Source: DATBLZ01 sp036555065 (lineage in GTDB: Bacteria > Pseudomonadota > Gammaproteobacteria > Steroidobacterales > Rariloculaceae). Taken from it: a stretch of DNA of 38,592 bases. The notes under the pieces are model-generated. The model saw only the letters and a list, made by a program, of their open reading frames with translations, did no database searches and was not told the origin of the DNA. Of this stretch, positions 1 through 7,093 are shown piece after piece (positions within the stretch are counted from its first letter, which is position 1; every line of letters begins with the position of its first letter). The stretch is taken from positions 1-38,592 of the forward strand of contig DATBLZ010000056.1 of assembly GCA_036555065.1 (NCBI GenBank), read 5' to 3'. A program made the translations under genes and the position numbers.

Positions 1-622
1 GGACGTCGATATCGTCGCCGAGACCGGGCTCGTGGATGCGCTCCTCGTGCCCGACGTCGACGAGGTCTATCCGTATGGTGTCGAAGCTGCCGTGCGCTTC
101 GTGATGCCGGAGCTCGCGCGCGAGCTTTGCGGCGCGAAGCGACCCGGGCATTTCGATGGTGTCGGCAACGTCGTCTGCCGCTTGCTCAACATCGTCGGCC
201 CCGACATGCTCGTGCTGGGGCGCAAGGACTATCAGCAAGTCGTATTGCTCGAGCGCATGATTGCCGACTTGCGCATACCCGTGCAGGTGATCTCGGGCGA
301 GACGCAGCGTGACGACGACGGTCTTGCGATCAGCTCGAGGAACCGCTATCTGACGCCTGCCGAGCGCAAGCGTGCACCGGCGTTGTACGCGACGCTGATT
401 CACGTCCGCGATGCGCTCGTAAGCGGCGATCGGGATTTTTCGGCGCTCGAGGGCACAGCCGTTCTCGCGCTCGAGGAGGCCGGCTTCAAGCCCGATTACG
501 TCGAGGTCCGCCATGCGCGGGATCTGTCGAAGCCGAACGGCCGCTCGACGACGAAGGATCTCATCGTGCTTGCGGCCGCTTGGCTCGGCAAGGCACGGCT
601 CATCGACAACGTGCGGGTCTGA
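1..622 (+). CDS. panC: Pantothenate synthetase, 3' part (5' end outside window)
   Basis: Pantoate--beta-alanine ligase makes pantothenate from pantoate, beta-alanine and ATP in the cytoplasm, the last step before CoA synthesis. Reading is open from base 2, so the gene is cut by the window edge; about 206 C-terminal residues remain and the N-terminal ATP-binding HIGH region is missing. Family signatures seen are RPGHFDGV, GRKDYQQ, the ISSRNRYL motif of the C-terminal half of the active site, and the terminal AAWLGKARLIDN. The stop TGA is at 620-622. A convergent diguanylate cyclase gene follows at once, with a palindromic repeat at the junction. panB would normally lie upstream, but this cannot be seen. 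Confidence 0.95.
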   Translation, partial: DVDIVAETGLVDALLVPDVDEVYPYGVEAAVRFVMPELARELCGAKRPGHFDGVGNVVCRLLNIVGPDMLVLGRKDYQQVVLLERMIADLRIPVQVISGETQRDDDGLAISSRNRYLTPAERKRAPALYATLIHVRDALVSGDRDFSALEGTAVLALEEAGFKPDYVEVRHARDLSKPNGRSTTKDLIVLAAAWLGKARLIDNVRV

Positions 623-625
623 GGC

Positions 626-650
626 GAATCGCGGCTGAAGCCGCTCCTAC
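626..650 (-). repeat. REP-like palindromic repeat, copy 1
   Basis: On the minus strand this reads GTAGGAGCGGCTTCAGCCGC followed by GATTC. The inner part GCGGCTTCAGCCGC folds into a short hairpin. It sits between the convergent panC and diguanylate cyclase genes, and its TAG (649-647) is the stop codon of the cyclase gene. It belongs to a family with further copies at 15288, 18140, 20478 and 32927. Confidence 0.85.
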
Positions 651-1636
651 TTCGCGACGACGCGGTTGCGACCGGCCGCTTTGGCTTCGTACATCGCAGC
701 GTCGGCGCGGTGAATCAAAGTATCGAGATCGTCGCTCGCCGCGATTGCGGTGATGCCGATCGAAACGGTCACGGGCGTCGGCAGCGTAGCCGGGGAGATC
801 TTCGGGACTTTCTCGCGGAGCCGCTCGGCCGTTCGCAGCGCCTTTTCGGTTAACACTCCGGGCAGGAATGCCGCGAACTCATCACCGCCGAATCTCGCGA
901 TCAGGTCCGTAGGCCGCAAATGCTTGCGCATCACCTTCGCGACTGCGCTAAGCACACGATCGCCGGCAATGTGCCCATATTGATCGTTGAAGCGCTTGAA
1001 GTTGTCGATGTCGATCATGATGACGCAGCCGGGCTTACGGTCCTTGAGCGCGCGTTGAAGCTCGCGCTTGAAGACGTCTTCCATCCAATGCCGATTGCCG
1101 AGCTCGGTCAGCGCATCGGTTATCGCGTTGTGCTTGGCCTCGCGGAGCACATCGAGACTGCTCGCGATGAACGCGTTGTCCGAGCGCACGCGCTCCGACA
1201 ACACGATGAGCAGATTCTTGGCGAAGGCATGGGAACGCTCGACCATGCGCCACAGCAAGCCGTGGCTGATCACCATGAGGTGCGAATGCTCCTCGGCCAC
1301 GACGTACGCGGACGGATCCTTGTCCTCGATGAGGGACATCTCGCCGGCGCAGCTGCCGGGGCCCAAGTCCACGATTTTCGCACCGTCGAGCGCGCCGACA
1401 TGGACTCGTAAAGCGCCGCTCAGCACGATGTAAACACAGTGGTTCGGCCTCTCCGGCGAAAGCAGGGTGCTGCCCTTCTCGATGTCGATGCGTCCGCAGC
1501 TCGAGAGCAAGTCCGAGATCTCGTCGGGCTCGACGCCGCGAAAGAGCGCGATGCTGTGGAGCAGCGAGCGCTTGAAGTCGGTATCGATGACGCTCGGGGC
1601 GTCGGGTGCAGTGCGCGCCACGCTCATGGGACCCAT
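647..1636 (-). CDS. Diguanylate cyclase with N-terminal cyclic-nucleotide-binding-like domain
   Basis: The protein should make cyclic di-GMP from two GTP. With the ATG at 1636 it has 329 residues. Residues about 30-145 resemble a cNMP/Crp-type sensor domain (KGSTLLSPERP, LSGALRVHVG, GPGSCAGEMSLIED). A helical linker follows, then a GGDEF domain (about 170-329). The catalytic motif GGDEF is intact at 250-254, and an inhibitory I-site RxxD (R241-P-T-D244) lies exactly five residues before it, so product feedback inhibition is likely. No membrane segment or signal peptide is seen. The start is uncertain: an in-frame TTG at 1687 and an ATG at 1627 also exist, and none has a convincing ribosome binding site. 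The TAG stop comes from the palindromic repeat. The ligand of the sensor domain is unknown. Confidence 0.88.
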   Translation of the reverse strand: MGPMSVARTAPDAPSVIDTDFKRSLLHSIALFRGVEPDEISDLLSSCGRIDIEKGSTLLSPERPNHCVYIVLSGALRVHVGALDGAKIVDLGPGSCAGEMSLIEDKDPSAYVVAEEHSHLMVISHGLLWRMVERSHAFAKNLLIVLSERVRSDNAFIASSLDVLREAKHNAITDALTELGNRHWMEDVFKRELQRALKDRKPGCVIMIDIDNFKRFNDQYGHIAGDRVLSAVAKVMRKHLRPTDLIARFGGDEFAAFLPGVLTEKALRTAERLREKVPKISPATLPTPVTVSIGITAIAASDDLDTLIHRADAAMYEAKAAGRNRVVAK

Positions 1637-1696
1637 GCTTAGGCACGCGATATTTCCTGTCAGTGAACTAGTCGGCAATCCGGACAAGGCCGCTGC

Positions 1697-2563
1697 TCAG
1701 TCGCGGAGCGCGCGGCGCGCTGCTTCGAGGCCTTTGGTGTGGTCCTCGCTCAGCGTCGGAAAGTCGATCTTCAACTGGCTCAATGAGTTACAGATGATCT
1801 CCGCGACCTGATAACGCATGAACGGCTTGTTGTCGGCGGGCACCGCATACCAGGGCGCCCACGGCCGAGACGTCGCATTGAGGCAAGCCTCGAAGGCGCG
1901 CTGATATTCGTCCCAGTGGTCGCGTTCCTTGACGTCTTCGGGGTTGAACTTCCAGCGCTTGTTCGGCTCATCGAGCCGCTTGAGTAGGCGCTCGCGCTGC
2001 TCTTCCTTCGAGACGTTGAGCCAGAACTTGAGGATCACCGTGCCCGAGCGCGCGAGGTGCTCCTCGTGCGCGGCGATGCTCTCATAGCGGCGCCTCCAGA
2101 ATTCGGGCGAGGCATCGACATCGAGCCGCTGGGTGGAGAGAAACTCCGGGTGGACGCGCACGACGAGGACTTCCTCGTAGTAGCTCCGATTGAACACGCC
2201 GATGCAGCCGCGCTCGGGCAAGTGGTGTGTCGTGCGCCACAGAAAATCGTGCGCGCTTTCGACCGCGGAGGGGCGCTTGAAGGAAACAACATGGAGGCCG
2301 GTCGGGTTGACGCCCGTGAGCACGTGGCGGATCGTGCTGTCCTTGCCCGCGGCATCGAGCGCCTGGAAGATCAAGAGCAGCGCGTAACGCTGATCGGCGA
2401 AGAGCTTGTGCTGCAGGCGGCCGATTTCCCGTTTCGCTTCTTCGAGGCGCTTTTCCCAATCCTCGGCGCGCAAGGTCTTTTTGGCGGGCAGCGTAGGCCG
2501 GTCGGCGACTCGACAGCTGCCGTCGAACGGGACCAGTAACTCGTGCGTCGGCGCTTCAAACAT
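1697..2563 (-). CDS. PPK2-family polyphosphate kinase (polyphosphate:nucleotide phosphotransferase)
   Basis: PPK2 enzymes move phosphate between polyphosphate and nucleotides in the cytoplasm. The 288-residue protein has the Walker A-like motif QALDAAGKDST (68-77) and the Walker B/lid region with FNRSYYEEVLVVRVHPE and the LKFWLNVSKEEQ stretch, in the order typical of the family. Length fits a single-domain PPK2. The ATG at 2563-2561 lies inside the 3' end of queG (8-base overlap), so the two are probably co-transcribed and translationally coupled. Whether it prefers AMP, ADP or GDP cannot be told from these motifs. A diguanylate cyclase follows 60 bases downstream on the same strand. Confidence 0.92.
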   Translation of the reverse strand: MFEAPTHELLVPFDGSCRVADRPTLPAKKTLRAEDWEKRLEEAKREIGRLQHKLFADQRYALLLIFQALDAAGKDSTIRHVLTGVNPTGLHVVSFKRPSAVESAHDFLWRTTHHLPERGCIGVFNRSYYEEVLVVRVHPEFLSTQRLDVDASPEFWRRRYESIAAHEEHLARSGTVILKFWLNVSKEEQRERLLKRLDEPNKRWKFNPEDVKERDHWDEYQRAFEACLNATSRPWAPWYAVPADNKPFMRYQVAEIICNSLSQLKIDFPTLSEDHTKGLEAARRALRD

Positions 2564-3644
2564 TGATCGGCTCAGCCCGCGGTTTCATGGCGACGGCATG
2601 TCGTGCAAGCGCCCAGGCCACGTGCTCGCGCACGAGCGCGGAAGCGTGGGAGGCACGTGCCTCGAGGCTCGCGCGCACGCGCGCGCTCGGCGGCGCATTG
2701 CCGAGCGCGACGGCAAGGTTGCGGAGCCAGCCCAAGTACCCAGGCCGGCGCAGCGCGGTGCCGGCCGTGCGCTCGGACCACTGCTCTTCGGTCCACGCGA
2801 AGAGGTCGACGAGGTCGGCGGAGCCGAGGCCATGACGCGGCGCGAACCCGCTCTCCTGCGTCAAACGCGCGTAGCGGTTCCAAGGGCAGACGAGCTGGCA
2901 GTCGTCGCAACCGAAGATCCGGTTGCCGATCGCCGTTCGAAACTCGATCGGAATCGAGCCCTTATGCTCGATAGTTAAATAGGAAATGCAGCGGCGTGCG
3001 TCGAGCTCGTATGGGGCCACGATCGCGCGCGTCGGGCACACGTCGATGCACGCCGTGCACGAACCGCAATAGGCCGCAACGGGGCGATCCGCGGGCAAAG
3101 GCAGGTCCGTGAAGATCTCGCCGAGCACGAACCACGACCCGGCCTGCCGGTCGAGCAGATTCGTATGTTTGCCGATCCAGCCGAGCCCGGCGTTGCGCGC
3201 GAGCGCCTTCTCGAGCACGGGGGCGCTGTCGACGAAGACGCGATGCCCCATCGGGCCCGCGCGCTCCTCGACGGCCGTGGCCAGCCGTTGGAGGCGCCGG
3301 CGCAAGAGCTTGTGATAGTCGCGGCCGAGCGCGTAGCGCGCGATGTAGGCCCGGCTGCCGTCGCCGAGCACGTGCTCTGCAGCGCGCATCGGCTCGGGGA
3401 GATAGTCGAGGCGCCCGGCAATCACGCGGACGGTCCCGGGCACGAGCTCCGCGGGACGCGAGCGCTTTGAACCGTGGCGCGCCATGTACCCCATTTCACC
3501 GTGCCGGCCGAGCTTAAGCCACGTATTCAAGCGCCGCTCGTCTTTGTCGAGGGCGACGGCGGCGATCCCGATTTTCGTGAAGCCGAGCGAGGCACCCAGC
3601 TGCTTGATTTCGGCGGCGAGGGCGGCAAGATCGGGGCGCGTCAC
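2556..3644 (-). CDS. queG: Epoxyqueuosine reductase
   Basis: QueG reduces epoxyqueuosine to queuosine in the anticodon loop of certain tRNAs, using cobalamin and two 4Fe-4S clusters. The 362-residue protein has the cysteine sets C193-x2-C196-x2-C199-x3-C203 and C246-x2-C249-x3-C253, with C219 between them; these would ligate the clusters. The conserved acid is D139 in FVDSAPVLEKA. The C-terminal 60 residues look like a HEAT-type repeat (VREHVAWAL). The start is GTG at 3644. Divergent to nnr, with only 21 bases between the start codons, as in E. coli (yjeS/yjeF). The 3' end overlaps the PPK2 gene. Confidence 0.96.
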   Translation of the reverse strand: MTRPDLAALAAEIKQLGASLGFTKIGIAAVALDKDERRLNTWLKLGRHGEMGYMARHGSKRSRPAELVPGTVRVIAGRLDYLPEPMRAAEHVLGDGSRAYIARYALGRDYHKLLRRRLQRLATAVEERAGPMGHRVFVDSAPVLEKALARNAGLGWIGKHTNLLDRQAGSWFVLGEIFTDLPLPADRPVAAYCGSCTACIDVCPTRAIVAPYELDARRCISYLTIEHKGSIPIEFRTAIGNRIFGCDDCQLVCPWNRYARLTQESGFAPRHGLGSADLVDLFAWTEEQWSERTAGTALRRPGYLGWLRNLAVALGNAPPSARVRASLEARASHASALVREHVAWALARHAVAMKPRAEPINV

Positions 3645-3665
3645 GCGACCAGTATAATCTCGGCG
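3645..3665. promoter_or_regulatory. Compact divergent -10 region for queG and nnr
   Basis: Only 21 bases separate the GTG of queG from the ATG of nnr. On the plus strand TATAAT (3653-3658) ends 7 bases before the nnr ATG. On the minus strand TATACT (3656-3651) ends 6 bases before the queG GTG. The two -10-like hexamers overlap. Transcripts from either would start at or within a base or two of the start codon, so both mRNAs may be leaderless. No good -35 is seen, and neither gene has a Shine-Dalgarno sequence in the gap. Confidence 0.5.
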
Positions 3666-5177
3666 ATGAGCTCACCGCCCGAGGCGCTGCCGACCGCCGT
3701 CTACTCAGCGGCACAGGTCCGCGCGCTCGACCAGGTGGGCATCGAGGTCTTCGGGATCCCGGCCTTCGAGCTCATGACGCGGGCCGCGGACGCGGCTTTT
3801 GCGGCCTTGCGGCGCCATTGGCCCGAAGCCCAGGAGCTCCTCGTGTTCTGCGGCGCCGGCAACAATGCCGGCGACGGCTACCTCGTCGCGCGGCGCGCGC
3901 GCGAGCACGGCATGGGCGTGCGCGTCGTCGCCGTCGGCGATCCAAGGCACCTGCGCGGCGCTGCGGCCGAGGCATGGGCGGCGTGCGCCTCCGCCGGCGT
4001 CGTCGTTCTCACGGGGCCGACCCTGCTCGAGGACGACGTGCCCCCGGACGTCGTCGTCGATGCACTGCTCGGCACCGGCCTCGACCGCGATCTCGACCCT
4101 GTCTATGCCGCGGCCGTCGCCTATATCAACGCCTCACCTGCACCCGTGCTCGCGCTCGACATCCCGAGCGGGCTCGACGCGGATACAGGGCTCGTCCGGG
4201 GGGCCGCGGTCCAGGCCGACGTCACGATTACGTTCGTCGGCTTGAAGCAAGGGCTCTTTCTCGGCTCGGCGCCCGACTTCTGCGGCACGCTCGAGTTTGC
4301 GGACCTCGGCATTCCCATCCAGACGGCCGTCGGCATAAAACCGGTGCTGCGGCGTCTGACGGCCGGCGATCTCGCGACGGCGCTGCCACCGCGTCCGCGC
4401 ACGGCTCACAAGGGCGCGAACGGCCGGCTCCTACTCATCGGCGGCGGGCCCGGCATGGGCGGTGCGATTCGCCTCGCAGCCGAGGGTGCGCTTCGCGTCG
4501 GCGCCGGGCTCGTTTATGTCGGCACGCACCCGCAGAACGTCGCAACCGTCATGGCCGGCCGGCCCGAGATCATGTGCCGCGGTGTCGAGCGTCCCAGCGA
4601 TCTCGACGCCTTTCTCGCGGCCAGCGACGCGCTCGTGCTCGGCCCGGGGTTGGGGCAGACCGATTGGGCCGAAGCGCTTTGGGAAGCGCTCGTTCGCGCC
4701 GAGATGCCGCTCGTGCTCGATGCCGACGGTCTGAACTGGCTCGCGAAGCGTCCCAAGGAGCGCAAGCATTGGGTGCTCACGCCGCACCCCGGCGAGGCCG
4801 CACGGTTGCTCGGCCAGTTGCCGGCAATGGTCGAGCAGGATCGGCTCGGGTCCGCGACCCAGATCGCGCGCCGCTACAACGCGATCACGGTCCTCAAGGG
4901 AGCCCGGAGCTTGGTCGCGGAACCTGTTGATGCAGATGAAATTCTCGTTTCGGTGTGTGGCTACGGCAACCCCGGCATGGCGACCGCGGGGGTCGGCGAC
5001 GTGCTCGCGGGCGTGATCGGCGGGCTGCTCGCGCAGCTTCGCGATCCCGGCCGCGCGGCGCGCACGGGCGTCTTGCTGCATTCGCTCGCCGGGGATGCCG
5101 CGGCCGCGGAGGGCGAGCGCGGCCTCGTTGCGAGCGACCTGCTGCCGCACGTCCGCCGGTTGGCCAACCCGGCTTGA
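3666..5177 (+). CDS. nnr: Bifunctional NAD(P)HX epimerase / ADP-dependent NAD(P)HX dehydratase
   Basis: Nnr repairs hydrated NADH and NADPH: the N-terminal domain epimerises R- to S-NAD(P)HX and the C-terminal domain dehydrates the S form. The 503-residue protein is a full-length fusion. Residues about 1-215 are the YjeF_N epimerase (GAGNNAGDGYLVARR, ALDIPSGLDADTG). Residues about 230-503 are the ribokinase-like dehydratase (LLIGGGPGMGGAIRLA, VLDADGLNWL, LTPHPGEAARLL, VLKGARSLV, GNPGMATAGVGDVLAGVI). The ATG at 3666 is chosen because homologues begin near this point; the frame is open further upstream. First gene of the long plus-strand run; its stop overlaps the tsaE start. Confidence 0.96.
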   Translation: MSSPPEALPTAVYSAAQVRALDQVGIEVFGIPAFELMTRAADAAFAALRRHWPEAQELLVFCGAGNNAGDGYLVARRAREHGMGVRVVAVGDPRHLRGAAAEAWAACASAGVVVLTGPTLLEDDVPPDVVVDALLGTGLDRDLDPVYAAAVAYINASPAPVLALDIPSGLDADTGLVRGAAVQADVTITFVGLKQGLFLGSAPDFCGTLEFADLGIPIQTAVGIKPVLRRLTAGDLATALPPRPRTAHKGANGRLLLIGGGPGMGGAIRLAAEGALRVGAGLVYVGTHPQNVATVMAGRPEIMCRGVERPSDLDAFLAASDALVLGPGLGQTDWAEALWEALVRAEMPLVLDADGLNWLAKRPKERKHWVLTPHPGEAARLLGQLPAMVEQDRLGSATQIARRYNAITVLKGARSLVAEPVDADEILVSVCGYGNPGMATAGVGDVLAGVIGGLLAQLRDPGRAARTGVLLHSLAGDAAAAEGERGLVASDLLPHVRRLANPA

Positions 5178-5641
5178 AGCGCGAGTTCAATAGCGAGGCG
5201 GCGCTGACGGGGGCCGCGGCGAACCTTGCCAAGCGCTGGCGAGACAACGATGTGACGACGCTCTGCGTGGGTCTACGCGGACCGCTTGGCGCCGGTAAGA
5301 CGACTTGGGTCCGCGCGGCGCTCGCGGGGCTCGGATACGGCGGCCGCGTGCCGTCGCCGACGTACACTTTGCTCGAGGAATACTGCGTAAATGCGTTGAC
5401 GCTCGTGCATTTGGATTTGTACCGGTTCAACGATCCCGGCGAGCTCGAGTACCTCGGGGTTCGTGATCGGTTCGGCGAGAGCGGCGTCTGGTTCTTCGTC
5501 GAATGGCCCGAGCGCGCGCCGAGCCTGCTCGAGAAATGCGATCTCGTGCTCGACTTCGCGCCCGTCGGGGCGACAGGCCGCCGCGTCACGTTTTCCGCGC
5601 AGACGAGGGTCGGTGATGCCGCGCTCGAGCACGTTCGTTAG
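5174..5641 (+). CDS. tsaE: tRNA threonylcarbamoyladenosine synthesis ATPase TsaE
   Basis: TsaE is the ATPase that cycles the TsaB-TsaD complex during N6-threonylcarbamoyl-adenosine (t6A) formation at tRNA position 37. With the TTG start at 5174 the protein has 155 residues, the usual size. The Walker A motif GPLGAGKTT is at 36-44; SPTYTLLEEY, HLDLYR and the FVEWPER motif follow. The TTG overlaps the TGA of nnr as TTGA, which supports translational coupling and this start. Conserved position between nnr and the amidase gene. A 107-base AT-rich gap follows. Confidence 0.94.
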   Translation: MKREFNSEAALTGAAANLAKRWRDNDVTTLCVGLRGPLGAGKTTWVRAALAGLGYGGRVPSPTYTLLEEYCVNALTLVHLDLYRFNDPGELEYLGVRDRFGESGVWFFVEWPERAPSLLEKCDLVLDFAPVGATGRRVTFSAQTRVGDAALEHVR

Positions 5642-5748
5642 TCGCGGTTTAAATTGGCGCGCTAATCTCATATTTTTTATGAGAAATCATTGAAATTCCC
5701 CGCGAAAGTTGTAAACATAAGACATCCGTAGGGCGGGGGCGGCGGCAG
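5642..5748 (+). promoter_or_regulatory. AT-rich intergenic region with inverted repeat and possible promoter before the amidase gene
   Basis: This gap is strikingly AT-rich against its surroundings. It holds a perfect inverted repeat, TCTCATA (5666-5672), five T, TATGAGA (5678-5684). Just after it comes TTGAAA (5690-5695), a possible -35, with weak -10 candidates around 5712-5721 (TAAACATAAG). Together they could form the promoter for amidase-mutL-miaA. The hairpin is too AT-rich for a normal intrinsic terminator and may instead be a protein-binding site. The part 5722-5748 is G-rich and provides the only ribosome-binding-like sequence before the GTG. Confidence 0.4.
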
Positions 5749-7068
5749 GTGCAGGTCGGGGCGCTGGCTAGGGGACTCTGGATTCTCGCGGCAACCGCGG
5801 CCAGTGGGCTCGCGCAGGGAGCGGAGATTCGGGCGCTGCGCTTGCATTCCGGGCCCGAGGGCACGCGCGTGGTCGTCGATCTGTCGGGCCCCGTCGAGCA
5901 CAAGCTTTTCACGCTGCCGAACCCCACGCGCGTCGTGATCGACCTCGCGGGCGCAGCGCTCGGGCCGACGGCGCGAATTCCCGAAGCGCGGGGATTCGTC
6001 GCGCGCATGCGCACGGGGCCGCAGCCGAACGGCGTCGTGCGCATCGTTCTTGAGCTCAACCAGGCCGCTACGCCCAAGAGCTTCTTGCTCGCGCCGAGCG
6101 AGTCGTTTGGCCACCGGCTCGTCGTCGATCTCGAATCGCCGCTGGCCCCCGAGGCGCGCCGCGTCGCCGCGGTCGATCGGGCCGCTCCGCGTGACCTCGT
6201 CGTTGCGATCGATGCCGGGCACGGCGGCAAAGACCCGGGCGCGAGCGGACCCAAGGGCGTACGCGAAAAGGACGTCGTGCTCGCGATCGCGAAAGAGCTC
6301 GCAGCGGAGCTCGAGCGTTATCGCGGCGTGCGTGCGGTCCTGACTCGGTCGGGCGATCGTTACGTCGCGTTCGATGAGCGCATGGGCATCGCGCGGCGCG
6401 CACGCGCGGACCTGTTCATCTCGATCCACGCGGACGCGTTCGAGGACGTTTCGGCCCGCGGCGCAACCGTCTATGCGCTGTCGACGGGGCGCGCCTCGGA
6501 CGAAGTTACGCGCCGGGCGGCGGAACGCGAGAATGCCGCCGACCTCATCGGCGGTGTGTCGATTGCCGACAAGGACGAGACGCTCGCACGCGTGCTGCTC
6601 GACCTGTCGCAGAGTGCATCGATTAGCGCGAGCGTGCTCGCCGGGCAGGAGATCATCGAGCAGATGGGCGCCGTCACGCGGATGCGCAAGACGCGCGTGC
6701 AACAGGGCTCGTTCCTGGTCTTGACCTCGCCCGACGTGCCGTCGTTGCTCATCGAGACCGCCTACATTTCGAACCCGCGCGAGGAGTCCGCACTGCGGGA
6801 TCCGAGCTATCAGACCGACCTCGCCCGTGCCGTCACTGCAGGCATCGTCAACTATTTCCGGGCCAACGCTCCGCCCGAGTCCGCGTTCGCCCACGACCCG
6901 CCGCCGGCGGCCGGCGCGCCCGTGCGGCACGTGATTCGTCGCGGCGAGACGCTGTCGGAAATCGCGGCCCAGTACCGCGTCAGCCTCGCGAGCTTGCGGC
7001 AGTCGAACGGTATCCGCGGCGACACGATCAGGGTCGGCCAGGTCATCACGATTCCACGCACGCTGTAG
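5749..7068 (+). CDS. N-acetylmuramoyl-L-alanine amidase with AMIN and LysM domains (AmiB/AmiC type)
   Basis: Zinc amidase that cuts the bond between muramic acid and L-alanine in peptidoglycan, typically during daughter-cell separation. The 439-residue protein has a signal peptide (about 1-25, ending near LAQGA), an AMIN domain (about 27-130) for envelope or septal targeting, an Amidase_3 domain (about 150-375) and a C-terminal LysM repeat (about 392-438). Zinc ligands H158 (DAGHGGKDPG), E173 and H227 (SIHADA) are present, as is the second glutamate in LLIETAYISN. The region between about 240 and 330 fits the autoinhibitory helix insert of EnvC/NlpD-activated amidases. Start is GTG at 5749. 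Same place as amiB in E. coli; the LysM arrangement is shared with amiB/amiC of several families, so no symbol is given. Confidence 0.93.
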   Translation: MQVGALARGLWILAATAASGLAQGAEIRALRLHSGPEGTRVVVDLSGPVEHKLFTLPNPTRVVIDLAGAALGPTARIPEARGFVARMRTGPQPNGVVRIVLELNQAATPKSFLLAPSESFGHRLVVDLESPLAPEARRVAAVDRAAPRDLVVAIDAGHGGKDPGASGPKGVREKDVVLAIAKELAAELERYRGVRAVLTRSGDRYVAFDERMGIARRARADLFISIHADAFEDVSARGATVYALSTGRASDEVTRRAAERENAADLIGGVSIADKDETLARVLLDLSQSASISASVLAGQEIIEQMGAVTRMRKTRVQQGSFLVLTSPDVPSLLIETAYISNPREESALRDPSYQTDLARAVTAGIVNYFRANAPPESAFAHDPPPAAGAPVRHVIRRGETLSEIAAQYRVSLASLRQSNGIRGDTIRVGQVITIPRTL

Positions 7069-7081
7069 ACCGCCTCTACAC

Positions 7082-7087
7082 TAGAAT
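7082..7087 (+). promoter_or_regulatory. -10-like TAGAAT just before mutL
   Basis: TAGAAT ends 6 bases before the GTG of mutL, within the 25-base gap after the amidase stop. No Shine-Dalgarno sequence is seen in the gap. It matches the spacing seen before nnr, pntA and other genes here, so a leaderless mutL transcript is possible besides read-through from upstream. Confidence 0.35.
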
Positions 7088-7093
7088 GACGGC

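Noticed and set aside
1637..1687. TTG start at 1687 for the diguanylate cyclase gene
   Set aside because: Two ATG codons follow within 21 codons and the extra residues show no conserved pattern, though it cannot be excluded.
3474..3665. Longer nnr start 64 codons upstream
   Set aside because: It would overlap queG in antisense and homologues begin near the ATG at 3666.
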